The notes under the pieces were generated by a model. It worked only from the letters and a program-made list of their open reading frames with translations, was not told the DNA's origin and ran no database searches. A program made the translations under genes and the position numbers. DNA of 26,478 nt from the IMG/VR virus record IMGVR_UViG_3300009509_000091, positions 1 through 26,478 of that record. One strand, 5' to 3'. Positions 7,979 to 13,967 of the stretch are shown piece by piece. Numbering within the stretch: the stretch's first letter is position 1; every line of letters begins with the position of its first letter. This stretch comes from a virus.

Positions 7979-8198
7979 GATTCTCAACCAGCATGACGAT
8001 GAACTCGCGGCCACGCCCGGTACGGGTCTTGGCCTTGCGGATCTTGGTCAGGTAGGAAATCTTCTGCGCCTTCAGCGTCAGCGTGAAGTTGTGGTACTCG
8101 ACGGAGTTGTTGATGATCGCAGCCGGATATCCGTCATGCTGCGTCGTGAACCTCGCTCTCAGACTCTGCAACAGGGTCGTGTTCGATGATTCTTGCAT
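7968..8198 (-). CDS. Small basic protein lying between terminase subunits
   Basis: This frame of 76 codons bridges the small and large terminase genes, overlapping the first by 65 bases and the second by 11. The C-terminal half is rich in Lys and Arg (AQKISYLTKIRKAKTRTGRGREF). The start is uncertain: the only upstream ATG lies deep inside the small subunit gene with no clear Shine-Dalgarno site. A later TTG would shorten the protein by some eight residues. Without it, about 155 bases between the terminase genes would be empty, unlike the rest of this packed arm. Nucleic-acid binding is possible from its charge. No family was recognised. Confidence 0.6.
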   Translation of the reverse strand: MQESSNTTLLQSLRARFTTQHDGYPAAIINNSVEYHNFTLTLKAQKISYLTKIRKAKTRTGRGREFIVMLVENHGA

Positions 8199-8616
8199 CT
8201 TCGGGCCTTGGGCCTAGGTTGATTGTAATGCGAACACCACCGGCATCGCCGCCAGTCACGCTGGAGTCTTTCGGCTCCAGCCCGGCCCACTTGACGGTGG
8301 ACTTGATGAGATCCGCCTTCACAGCGGGCGACACTGCCGGATCGTGGATCAACAGATAGGAAGTGGTCAGGAGTTCTTCGGCCTGCGCTCTGGCTTTCAA
8401 CCGGAACGTCATGCCCTTGTCGCGGATCTCGCCCCGATAGTGGTCAACTTTCTTCAGAAAGATCGGGTCGGCGTTGAACTGCAGGATGTCGTTAGCGGTA
8501 ATGCGGTGCCGCCCCATGATGTCCTGTAGCGAGTCACCACTGCCTTCCAGCGTCAACGCAACGTCGAACGCCAGTCGGTCAGACCACTTGGTTTGCAGTA
8601 GCGGGCTTCTGTCCAT
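8134..8616 (-). CDS. Terminase small subunit (putative)
   Basis: This 160-residue protein precedes the large terminase. Its N-terminal third has a helix-turn-helix-like pattern (SLQDIMGRHRITANDILQFN) typical of small terminase DNA-recognition domains. A central helical stretch (RLKARAQAEELLTTSYLLI) could oligomerise, and an acidic tail ends AESESEVHDAA. The small subunit recognises the packaging site and regulates the large-subunit ATPase. I chose ATG at 8616 because it follows the upstream stop by one base (TGA-C-ATG), the same arrangement seen at the fibre genes. A 20-codon upstream extension would overlap the zinc-ribbon gene. Confidence 0.8.
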   Translation of the reverse strand: MDRSPLLQTKWSDRLAFDVALTLEGSGDSLQDIMGRHRITANDILQFNADPIFLKKVDHYRGEIRDKGMTFRLKARAQAEELLTTSYLLIHDPAVSPAVKADLIKSTVKWAGLEPKDSSVTGGDAGGVRITINLGPRPEDARIIEHDPVAESESEVHDAA

Positions 8617-8617
8617 G

Positions 8618-8965
8618 TCAGGGCCAGTATAGCGAACCGTCGTCAGGAACGAACATGCGCAGTCCGCTGCGGGCACGCTCCCACGGACTCTTGGTAGTGG
8701 CGAACCACTCCATGAACTGCGCTATCGCATGTTCCCGTTCCCTTCCGACCAGTTCCATCGGTGCCGACGCCCGCCGATCCCCGCATTTCAGGCACATCCC
8801 GGCGTTCTTGAGTCGGAGCGGAGTAGACCCTCTGCCACAGTACGGACATATGGGTTTGGGTTTCCTACTCCGCTCCCGGCATCGAAAGCACTTGCCGTCG
8901 AGGTCTGCCTTCTCGCCGCGTATAGGACACGCGCAGATCCTGCAGCGACGATGTGGCTCCCTCAT
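8618..8965 (-). CDS. Zinc-ribbon protein, unknown role
   Basis: This 115-residue protein carries four CxxC pairs: CRIC at 8-11, CFRC at ~26-29, CPYC at ~40-43 and CLKC at ~58-61, as in two stacked zinc ribbons. The rest is basic, with an amphipathic helix (HAIAQFMEWFATT). It lies between an Fn3-like gene and the small terminase gene. Small zinc-ribbon proteins of phages often bind DNA or RNA, but no substrate can be named here. The start at 8965 leaves only six bases after the upstream stop. Confidence 0.72.
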   Translation of the reverse strand: MREPHRRCRICACPIRGEKADLDGKCFRCRERSRKPKPICPYCGRGSTPLRLKNAGMCLKCGDRRASAPMELVGREREHAIAQFMEWFATTKSPWERARSGLRMFVPDDGSLYWP

Positions 8966-8971
8966 CTGGCA

Positions 8972-9280
8972 TCAGATCAGGGTAAGCGTCAGCGTCGGGA
9001 GCGCTCCCGGCGGGGTCTCGTCCGCGATGACAAGCGATGCCGTGACCGGCTGCGAAGCCCGGTCCTTGAGATCGACCGCCCGGCCCTTGACCGTCCACTC
9101 ACCAACGTCAACGTCCTGCACCTCGGTCGTCAGGACGGTCGGCGGAAACGTACCAACCGGGCCGAAGTTGACCCCATCCGCCGAAATCTCGATCAGAACG
9201 TGCTTGATCTCACCGACCGGGAGGGGCTTGCCCGACTCCCGCTGCGTCGGCAGAGTCCAGTCGATCTTCAGGTTTGCCAT
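8972..9280 (-). CDS. Small fibronectin III-like protein
   Basis: This 102-residue protein has the pattern of a single Fn3/Ig-like beta sandwich: LKIDWTLP at the start, then KHVLIEISADG, and GEWTVKGRAVDLKDRAS near the end. No signal peptide is seen, unlike its upstream neighbour of similar fold. AAGGAG precedes the ATG by about nine bases. Ig-like domains on phage particles often bind carbohydrate or decorate the surface. Whether this one is in the virion is unknown. Confidence 0.65.
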   Translation of the reverse strand: MANLKIDWTLPTQRESGKPLPVGEIKHVLIEISADGVNFGPVGTFPPTVLTTEVQDVDVGEWTVKGRAVDLKDRASQPVTASLVIADETPPGALPTLTLTLI

Positions 9281-9357
9281 GTTCGAAGCTCCTTCAGCGG
9301 TTTTGGCCGCTTGTCAAATTGCTTGCAGATCTTCTGCAGTTGCTGTTTCACCTTCAT
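9268..9357 (-). CDS. Possible 29-residue coupled small protein
   Basis: A short frame begins with an ATG overlapping the upstream stop (ATGA) and ends inside the start of the next gene. The predicted product is Lys-rich and begins MKVKQQLQKICKQFDKRPKP. It fills the only gap in this part of the arm. There is no strong ribosome site of its own, so it would depend on coupling. It may simply be spacer. Confidence 0.35.
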   Translation of the reverse strand: MKVKQQLQKICKQFDKRPKPLKELRTWQT

Positions 9358-9860
9358 CCACAATCCGCGACCACGACTGTTGGCCTTGTCAAACCGCTCC
9401 ATGTGACCTCCGCTCGCGGGACGACATACTTGCCGTTCACCGACTGCCCCGCATCACACATGACGCCGAGCGCAATAGACCCAACCGGCAACACGATGAT
9501 GCCGTTTTCACGCTTGACGAACGTATACACCACGGTTCCGGTAGTGACAAATTCTTCCGGCGTGACCGTCTTGGTCGCCGTGATGAACTGACTCCACTCA
9601 CCGTCTGAATTGTAGGCAGACACCCCCACCCACCAGTCGCCCGGCGGCAAGCCGGTGATGACATGCCCCGTCACTGCCGGGTCGGGCAGGTTCTGTGTCC
9701 CGGTCCCCCAGCGTACGTCGAACCCCGCGAGGTTGGTCAGTTGTGACCCGTCACAGTTCGTGACCGGCGCGGTCCATGTGACATCCATTTCGCCCGCAGC
9801 AGCGGGGAAGGCAAGCAGCAGGAAGGTGTACAGGAATGTGCGGAGATACTTGATCGGCAT
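9354..9860 (-). CDS. Exported fibronectin III-like protein
   Basis: This 168-residue protein has a clear signal peptide: MPIKYLRTFLYTFLLLAFPA with an AxA-type site near residues 20-23 (AAAGEM). The mature part starts with an Fn3-like domain (VTWTAP ... AGFDVRWGTG ... GDWWVGVSAYNSDGEWS). There is no lipobox cysteine. I chose ATG at 9860 because GAGGT lies four bases upstream; an in-frame ATG six codons earlier has no such site. It lies near the promoter-proximal end of the left arm. A phage protein secreted during infection could act at the cell envelope, but this is inference. Confidence 0.7.
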   Translation of the reverse strand: MPIKYLRTFLYTFLLLAFPAAAGEMDVTWTAPVTNCDGSQLTNLAGFDVRWGTGTQNLPDPAVTGHVITGLPPGDWWVGVSAYNSDGEWSQFITATKTVTPEEFVTTGTVVYTFVKRENGIIVLPVGSIALGVMCDAGQSVNGKYVVPRAEVTWSGLTRPTVVVADCG

Positions 9861-9867
9861 GGCTACC

Positions 9868-10284
9868 TCAACCGGCAAAAATGTTGACGGGCGATTTCGG
9901 CACTACTCCCTTGGTCGAGAATTTCACGACGTAGGACTTGCCCAGTGGCTGCCCGTCAAGGTCAACCACCACTGCGACGAAACACAGGATCTGCCCCGAA
10001 GGAACGTAGAACGTGCCGGTGCTGTTGGACGTACTCGGTGCCATGACTTCACCCAGCAATTCTCCGATCTCGGTGTTCTCGTCGCAGGTGCCGTACAGAA
10101 TCTTGGTGCCCTGAAACTGGTCGGGCGGCAGCACGCTGCCATCCGCCCATGTGTACTGCTTCGGGAAGTTGACCGCAACGGGAAAATCCACGTTCGGATA
10201 GGCGAGCCGTGAGTGGAGGCACAGGAAAACGATCAACCCCAGCAATGCGAGGCCGATCAAGAAAACCCTGAAGTAATAGCTCAT
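9868..10284 (-). CDS. Membrane-anchored protein, first gene of the left arm
   Basis: This 138-residue protein starts MSYYFRVFLIGLALLGLIVF, one N-terminal membrane helix (residues ~5-22), followed by a soluble beta-rich domain (SGQILCFVAVVVDLDGQPLG). The helix carries a Cys at ~23 but no lipobox, so it is probably a membrane anchor or uncleaved signal. AGGAGG lies six bases before the chosen ATG, an ideal site. A 44-codon upstream extension lacks a ribosome site and is rich in Gly, Ser and Arg. Seven bases separate its stop from the next start. Function is unknown; an envelope role, together with the exported Fn3-like neighbour, is possible. Confidence 0.7.
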   Translation of the reverse strand: MSYYFRVFLIGLALLGLIVFLCLHSRLAYPNVDFPVAVNFPKQYTWADGSVLPPDQFQGTKILYGTCDENTEIGELLGEVMAPSTSNSTGTFYVPSGQILCFVAVVVDLDGQPLGKSYVVKFSTKGVVPKSPVNIFAG

Positions 10285-10834
10285 GGGAACCTCCTGATGG
10301 GTGTCGTCCCGCCGGGAGAGTCGGTCACGGTAAAGCCTCACGGGGGAATGTGAAAATCCGCAACTTACGGCTCCCCCGGCCCCTTCACTGTACGAGTTCC
10401 CATGCGTACATGCCACATCGCCAGACTGATGGGTGGACGACGGCGCGAATATCGCACACGCACAATCAGGCGCAAGTTTCGGCTTGGGGAGACAAAGAAA
10501 AGGATGTTTTCGGGTGTTATGCCGGGGATAAACGGTACATCTGGGCCATGTATAAGGAAACTTTACACGTTGGTTTTTTGGGTCGTGTTAAGAGTGGTTT
10601 ACTATCAACAGGGGGCGGGTGTAATCGTGCTGTCCATGTGCCCCCCCTCCCCTCCCCGGTCGCGCCGCCGCGCTTGCGCGAGCCGCGCACGATTGCGCCC
10701 GCAAGCGGGCCGAATCATGCCTAAACTTTACTATCGTGCATAGTTGTGAGAGTCTGGAATCGTACCGGGAACGAACGGTACTCGCGAAAAGCCTCAAGTG
10801 CTCCAGCGACTTTAACAAACCGGAGGACTCACAA
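10285..10834. promoter_or_regulatory. Divergent non-coding control region between the arms
   Basis: About 550 bases separate the outward-facing left and right arms, so promoters for both are expected here. Visible structure includes a C/G tract at 10641-10657, a dyad GCCCG-CAAG-CGGGC near 10697-10710, and a dyad GTACCG/CGGTAC at 10762-10781. TTTACTATC occurs at both ~10597 and ~10727. No hexamer pair with good spacing to both consensus elements was found. Two overlapping rightward frames exist, but they have Arg/Pro-rich products and no ribosome sites, so I do not call them genes. Confidence 0.55.
10641..10657 (-). other. G-quadruplex-type tract
   Basis: The plus strand reads CCCCCCCTCCCCTCCCC, so the minus strand has runs of four, four and seven G separated by single A residues. 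That can supply four G-triplets with very short loops. It lies in the divergent control region. Confidence 0.6.
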
Positions 10835-11107
10835 ATGAGCGAAAAGCTTAGTTGGTTTGAGGTCGATGAAGGTTCCCTGACCAAGCAGCAGGCAGAGATG
10901 CTGGCGGCTTACAGGGCCAAGTCGAAAGCCGCAACTGAGGCGAGGGATGCGTTCAACACGTCGTTCATCGCTTCCGTGACCAAGGCGGGAAAGGTTCCCG
11001 CCGGTAAGGTGGCCAAGGTCGGCCACAACTTCGGCAAGCTGGCCATCGCCTTCGCTGACCCGGACGCCAAGTCCAGCAGCGGCGGCAAAGCCAAGTTCAA
11101 GTTCTAA
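10835..11107 (+). CDS. Small early protein, paralogue of the gene at 12036
   Basis: This 90-residue protein begins MSEKLSWFEVDEGSLTKQQA and has a helical Ala/Lys-rich middle. It shares a long similar stretch with the protein encoded at 12036-12320: FNTSFIASVTKAGKVPAG here, FNSAFIAAATKAGKVPDG there, then KVGHNFGKLAIAF versus VSHKFGMASVAV, and Lys/Phe endings (KFKF versus KFSF). I chose the ATG with GGAGG eight bases upstream; an upstream in-frame ATG lacks a site. It is the first rightward gene and is followed by a terminator. Function is unknown. Early placement suggests a host-takeover or regulatory role, but this is inference. Confidence 0.75.
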   Translation: MSEKLSWFEVDEGSLTKQQAEMLAAYRAKSKAATEARDAFNTSFIASVTKAGKVPAGKVAKVGHNFGKLAIAFADPDAKSSSGGKAKFKF

Positions 11108-11134
11108 CCCACTAGCTGGACGCTTGAGGCTCGG

Positions 11135-11164
11135 GAGCCGGGACTGACACCGGCTCTCTTTTTT
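11135..11164 (+). terminator. Intrinsic terminator with GACTGACA loop
   Basis: The stem GAGCCGG/CCGGCTC encloses an 8-base loop GACTGACA and is followed by TCTTTTTT. It lies 27 bases after the first rightward gene. The same loop sequence occurs in two later hairpins. Confidence 0.88.
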
Positions 11165-11187
11165 CCACCCTGATTGGAGCGAAAGCG

Positions 11188-11379
11188 ATGAAAATCACAG
11201 TGAGAGATGTTGGCTGGCACGAGCAGCTTCGCCGTGAATTTGAGCGGTTGCAGTTTGCCCGTGAGCAGTTCATCGACGCGCATGACCACTTCCCGCCGAA
11301 TCCTCGGACTGATGCGAAGCTGAAGCGGATGGAACGGCACATGCAGCGGATCAAGCTGACCCTGCAGAAGCATCCGTGA
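11188..11379 (+). CDS. Small charged helical protein, unknown role
   Basis: This 63-residue protein (MKITVRDVGWHEQLRREFER...) is rich in Arg, Lys, His and Glu, with two likely helices separated by a HFPPNPRTD turn. GGAG precedes the ATG by about eight bases. It sits alone between two intrinsic terminators, so it may need its own promoter or antitermination. A small nucleic-acid or protein-binding factor is possible; no family was recognised. Confidence 0.65.
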   Translation: MKITVRDVGWHEQLRREFERLQFAREQFIDAHDHFPPNPRTDAKLKRMERHMQRIKLTLQKHP

Positions 11380-11385
11380 TGGATT

Positions 11386-11420
11386 GGCCCGGTAGTCGAG
11401 AGGCTGCCGGGCCTTTTTGT
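11386..11420 (+). terminator. Intrinsic terminator
   Basis: A 10-bp stem (GGCCCGGTAG with CTGCCGGGCC, one G-T pair) and an 8-base loop are followed by TTTTTGTT. It lies just after the 63-residue gene and separates it from the AT-rich control region. Confidence 0.9.
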
Positions 11421-11661
11421 TGCCGCGCTGCCCGCGTGCGCCGTTGTCGAGATCTTCGATCTCTCCATACGTCGGGGGGCGCTAGCACGCGCACATGATG
11501 CGTATGAGGCTTACTATGCATAAAATGGGGGGCAAAACGTCAAATTGTCAACAATCTATACTATACGCCCAACAATCTACGTGAAACTATACCGAATAAC
11601 GTAAAATATTACCCAAAAACCTTACACTTTACGTTTTGCAAGTCGTTGATTTGCCATGCGA

Positions 11662-11680
11662 TTGTGGAAGATATCCACAA
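11662..11680. repeat. Dyad with DnaA-box-like arm
   Basis: A perfect 7-bp inverted repeat, TTGTGGA and TCCACAA, is separated by 5 bases. The right arm reads ATATCCACA, one mismatch from the DnaA box TTATCCACA. It is enclosed by a second inverted pair, GTCGTT at 11642-11647 and AACGAC at 11680-11685. Confidence 0.65.
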
Positions 11681-11748
11681 ACGACGATCTATATAATCTA
11701 TATAATCTACACTTTTTTAGTAGCACTCCCGTGAGAGATTTTCTTGGG

Positions 11749-11764
11749 CTGTATAAACATACAG
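11749..11764. promoter_or_regulatory. Candidate LexA (SOS) box
   Basis: The sequence CTGTATAAACATACAG is a 6-bp dyad with a 4-base centre. It fits the proteobacterial LexA consensus CTGT-N8-ACAG and keeps the favoured AT and TA bases inside the arms. It contains TATAAA, a near-consensus -10 hexamer, on the plus strand. It lies within the iteron region, upstream of the gene at 12036. Confidence 0.6.
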
Positions 11765-11905
11765 GAGCTAACACACTTAGAGTGCCCTTTACATTTTTTC
11801 CGTAGATTATTTAGATCATCTAGATCGCACGCTCCCAACCCATTGTCCCACCTAGTATTTTCCCCATGTCAAGTTTGCATCAGTCGTAGATCGCTGCGTA
11901 GATTG

Positions 11906-11934
11906 TTTACACAATTCGTAGATTGTTGCATATG
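11906..11934 (+). promoter_or_regulatory. Weak candidate promoter for the gene at 12036
   Basis: TTTACA (11906-11911) and CATATG (11929-11934) are spaced by 17 bases. The -10 match is poor. The spacer contains a CGTAGATTGTT iteron, so a protein binding the iteron would cover the promoter. Confidence 0.25.
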
Positions 11935-12035
11935 CCCCGGCCCAAAACTTGACACCGCGGCCCGGCCATGAGAGTCTGACCTTCGGCCCGGCAAGTCCGC
12001 CGAGCCACTAGGTGAAGTAGCCCAAAGGAGGGCAT

Positions 12036-12320
12036 ATGGATAGCAAGACCAACAAGGCGACTTGGGTGCAGATTGACGAGAGCGCCCTTCCCGAGAAGAT
12101 GGCCAAGCAGTTGGCCAAGTTCCGCGAAGCGCAGAAGGCGGCCAATGCCGCCCGTGACGAGTTCAACAGCGCGTTTATCGCCGCTGCGACGAAGGCGGGT
12201 AAGGTGCCCGATGGCCACACCCTGCTGGTGTCGCACAAGTTCGGTATGGCGAGCGTTGCGGTCGTCAAGGCCGACCAGAAGGCGAGCAGGGGCACCAGCA
12301 AGCCCAAGTTCAGCTTCTGA
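12036..12320 (+). CDS. Small early protein, paralogue of the gene at 10835
   Basis: This 94-residue protein begins MDSKTNKATWVQIDESALPE and aligns along most of its length with the 90-residue product at 10835-11107, including the shared TKAGKVP core. It has an Ala/Lys-rich helix in the first half and a basic C-terminus. AAAGGAGG lies five bases before the ATG, a strong ribosome site. It is the first gene after the AT-rich control region, and a hairpin with the same loop as that after its paralogue follows. Function is unknown. Confidence 0.75.
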   Translation: MDSKTNKATWVQIDESALPEKMAKQLAKFREAQKAANAARDEFNSAFIAAATKAGKVPDGHTLLVSHKFGMASVAVVKADQKASRGTSKPKFSF

Positions 12321-12327
12321 CCACAAC

Positions 12328-12353
12328 GGGGCGCAGGACTGACACTGCGCCCC
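12328..12353 (+). other. Hairpin with GACTGACA loop
   Basis: A 9-bp perfect stem (GGGGCGCAG with CTGCGCCCC) encloses GACTGACA, the same loop as at 11142-11149. There is no T tract (TAACCTT follows), so it is at most a weak terminator. Confidence 0.75.
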
Positions 12354-12382
12354 TAACCTTACACCCACAACGGGAGCCGACA

Positions 12383-12832
12383 ATGGCAATGATCGTACAG
12401 CGCAGCGAGTTCAGCACTCCCGACAGTAGCTATGCTGTCGGGTTTCGTATTACCCATGAACCGAAAACATCCTTCTACGAGGTGAACTGCTACATCAACG
12501 GCGAGGAAGTCGAACGCGCCTACTTCGGCGCAGGATGCCGCGACAAGGCCACAGCATGGGCCGGATCGTGGCAGATGGAACACTGGCTGAAGTATCAGGC
12601 GGCAATGGCTCCGCACCAGCACCGTTACGACGAGGACGGGCTGTGTGTCGTCTGTGGCGAGGATATCCAGCCTGATGACGAGCCTTCCACCGAGCCTGAA
12701 CCTGTGGACCGTTATGGGCGCAGGTGGGACGAACGCTACGAGGATGTCCGTGAGTTCGGGCATCTGTCCAACGACCCGCACAAGTGCGGTTGCGGCGACT
12801 GCATGGCGTATCTCGCAGGGGAGCAGTACTGA
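12383..12832 (+). CDS. Cysteine-containing early protein, unknown role
   Basis: This 149-residue protein has two metal-site-like clusters: CVVCGED at ~88-94 and CGCGDC at ~136-141, plus HQH in the first cluster's approach. The N-terminal half is beta-rich with WAGSWQMEHWLKY. The central DDEPSTEPEPVDR linker is acidic and Pro-rich. GGGAG lies six bases before the ATG. It heads a series of closely packed small early genes. Zinc binding is likely; its partner is unknown. Confidence 0.7.
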   Translation: MAMIVQRSEFSTPDSSYAVGFRITHEPKTSFYEVNCYINGEEVERAYFGAGCRDKATAWAGSWQMEHWLKYQAAMAPHQHRYDEDGLCVVCGEDIQPDDEPSTEPEPVDRYGRRWDERYEDVREFGHLSNDPHKCGCGDCMAYLAGEQY

Positions 12833-12833
12833 C

Positions 12834-13010
12834 ATGGTGGAAGCTACCATCCACAAGGTGCGGAACCGTCCGCAGTACGTCGTGCAGTTTCGGGGTTATG
12901 CCCCGACTGAGCGCAACATCAACCTCTACCGTACGCAGTACTTCGCCACGATGCGGCAGGCGCGGGAGTTCGCCAATCGCCGCATCCTCGACGCTATGGG
13001 GATCTTCTGA
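12834..13010 (+). CDS. Small basic protein, unknown role
   Basis: This 58-residue basic protein (MVEATIHKVRNRPQYVVQFR...) starts one base after the upstream stop and has GGGGAG about ten bases before the ATG. Its second half is Arg-rich and helical (MRQAREFANRRILDAMGIF). Coupled translation with the gene on each side is likely. No family was recognised; nucleic-acid binding is possible from its charge. Confidence 0.65.
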   Translation: MVEATIHKVRNRPQYVVQFRGYAPTERNINLYRTQYFATMRQAREFANRRILDAMGIF

Positions 13011-13141
13011 TGATCCTGCGATCCAATCACTGGCTTGTACGCTTGTGCTGCAAGCTGCCCATGTGGTTCCCGGTCGATGTGCGATTCGTCCGCATCGGCT
13101 GGGATACCCGCAACTACACCATGATCACTTGGAGGTACTGA
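13010..13141 (+). CDS. Tiny basic protein, unknown role
   Basis: This 43-residue frame starts in a TGATG overlap with the previous gene and has GGGGA upstream. It reads MILRSNHWLVRLCCKLPMWF and on, with four Trp residues in total and a Cys-Cys pair. The N-terminal half is hydrophobic enough for membrane contact. It fills the gap between genes exactly, which supports its being real. No function can be assigned. Confidence 0.5.
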   Translation: MILRSNHWLVRLCCKLPMWFPVDVRFVRIGWDTRNYTMITWRY

Positions 13142-13144
13142 ACC

Positions 13145-13306
13145 ATGTCTGCCAAGACCCGCATCAACCGGCCCAACAGCAGCACACCGCGCAAGATGCC
13201 GGTGCGTATGTTCCACCAGTCCACGCACTTCGCTACGATCCAGACGCCCACTGGACCGCAGACGGTCAAGACCAAGGGCACCACCTACCGCAAGGGGCAG
13301 AACTGA
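13145..13306 (+). CDS. Tiny basic protein, unknown role
   Basis: This 53-residue product (MSAKTRINRPNSSTPRKMPV...) is rich in Lys, Arg, Thr and Pro with almost no acidic residues. GGAGG lies nine bases before the ATG, a strong site. The composition suggests a disordered, nucleic-acid-contacting protein. A hairpin with the GACTCACA loop follows its stop. Confidence 0.6.
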   Translation: MSAKTRINRPNSSTPRKMPVRMFHQSTHFATIQTPTGPQTVKTKGTTYRKGQN

Positions 13307-13311
13307 TGCTC

Positions 13312-13341
13312 AAGGGCAGCAGGACTCACACTGCTGCCTTT
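13312..13341 (+). other. Hairpin with GACTCACA loop
   Basis: An 11-bp stem (AAGGGCAGCAG with CTGCTGCCTTT, one G-T pair) encloses GACTCACA, one base different from the loop of the hairpins at 11135 and 12328. It could act as a weak terminator but lacks a T tract beyond TTT. Confidence 0.72.
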
Positions 13342-13382
13342 CGGCATACGTTTGCGCATGAACCCAACATGGGGGAACTAGG

Positions 13383-13967
13383 ATGATGCCCACCAAGAAA
13401 TACGACAGTCCATACGGCAAGGATTCGGCGCTCGTGCAACTGGTGAACATACAGAAGGCTGCGCAGTTTGCTGCGCATCGCAGAGCGTTCGACGCAAGCA
13501 TGTGCATGGCGCGATGGGTATCACAGTTCCATTGCGTGGATAACGTCCACGGCTGGACGGTGGAAGCTGTGTGGGAGCAGACCACCAGACGGAACTATGT
13601 GATCTACAGCGGCACCAGCAAGTATGCCAAGCCTTTGTTCGTGTTTGACGAACATGCTGTCCTGTGGTTCGAAAACACGGACACGCTGTATGGCAAGGTT
13701 ACTACCAGACAACGCAAGCGTCTGCGCCCTGCTGGTGACATACATAAATTCGATTCGCTCACGGTGGAAGCTATTTCACTGTGGGGATTTGCGGAAGTCG
13801 CCAAACGGCGTATGGACCGCAAGAGGGACTGGCGTACTGAACTGCGCAGTATGCTGGATAAAGTACAGGGAAACTGGGGAGGTGACTGGGCAGTTAACGT
13901 GCAGTTGCAGAAGAAAATGTTCAATGCGGACGAATGGAGAATGAAGCATGTCATCAATCATAAATGA
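13383..13967 (+). CDS. Hypothetical phage protein with YVIYS/FVFD domain
   Basis: This 194-residue protein contains NYVIYSGTSKYAKPLFVFDE, then LWFENTDTLYGKVTTRQRKR. The same pattern occurs in the protein at 18991 (YVVFSYGSHFPMYIWD, WYGNRDRYSSTTSRHQ). The C-terminal ~60 residues are basic and helical with several Trp. Two adjacent ATG codons (13383, 13386) follow GGGGGA, and either could be used. Domains of this pattern are common in phage early regions, but I know no assigned function. Confidence 0.68.
   Translation: MMPTKKYDSPYGKDSALVQLVNIQKAAQFAAHRRAFDASMCMARWVSQFHCVDNVHGWTVEAVWEQTTRRNYVIYSGTSKYAKPLFVFDEHAVLWFENTDTLYGKVTTRQRKRLRPAGDIHKFDSLTVEAISLWGFAEVAKRRMDRKRDWRTELRSMLDKVQGNWGGDWAVNVQLQKKMFNADEWRMKHVINHK

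Larger units (their letters stand above)
11500..11935. other. Candidate replication origin or iteron control region
   Basis: This AT-rich block lies in a gene-free gap (11380-12035). The 11-mer AACAATCTACG occurs at 11571-11581 and its exact reverse complement at 11897-11907 and 11917-11927; a one-mismatch copy is at 11801-11811 and a partial copy at 11550-11558. The left half carries mainly AATCTA, the right half TAGATT, so the array is inverted about its centre. Tandem ATCTATATA units at 11689-11706, a long dyad at 11642-11685, and a LexA-type box complete the region. Such arrays are typical of initiator-binding origins. The function is inferred; no initiator gene was identified nearby. Confidence 0.6.

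Noticed and set aside
8655-9608. Plus-strand frame of 317 codons
   Set aside because: It is antisense to four credible leftward genes; the product is Arg/Ser/Pro-rich without domains.
10350-10743. Two overlapping rightward frames of 124 and 113 codons in the divergent region
   Set aside because: Neither has a ribosome site, both cross the G-quadruplex tract, and the products are Arg/Pro-rich near the end with no domain.
11669-11679. Functional DnaA box
   Set aside because: Only one arm has one mismatch to TTATCCACA and no cluster of boxes is visible. I keep it as a dyad, not a DnaA site.
11744-11971. 75-codon frame in the AT-rich control region
   Set aside because: It begins just before the LexA-type box and crosses the iterons. 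It has no ribosome site and its composition follows the repeats.
11949-11976. Sigma70 promoter from TTGACA at 11949
   Set aside because: The -35 hexamer is perfect but no acceptable -10 lies 16-18 bases downstream; the sequence there is GC-rich.
13306-13386. 26-codon frame starting in a TGATG overlap
   Set aside because: It contains the whole GACTCACA hairpin and has no ribosome site. The hairpin explains the sequence better than a gene.
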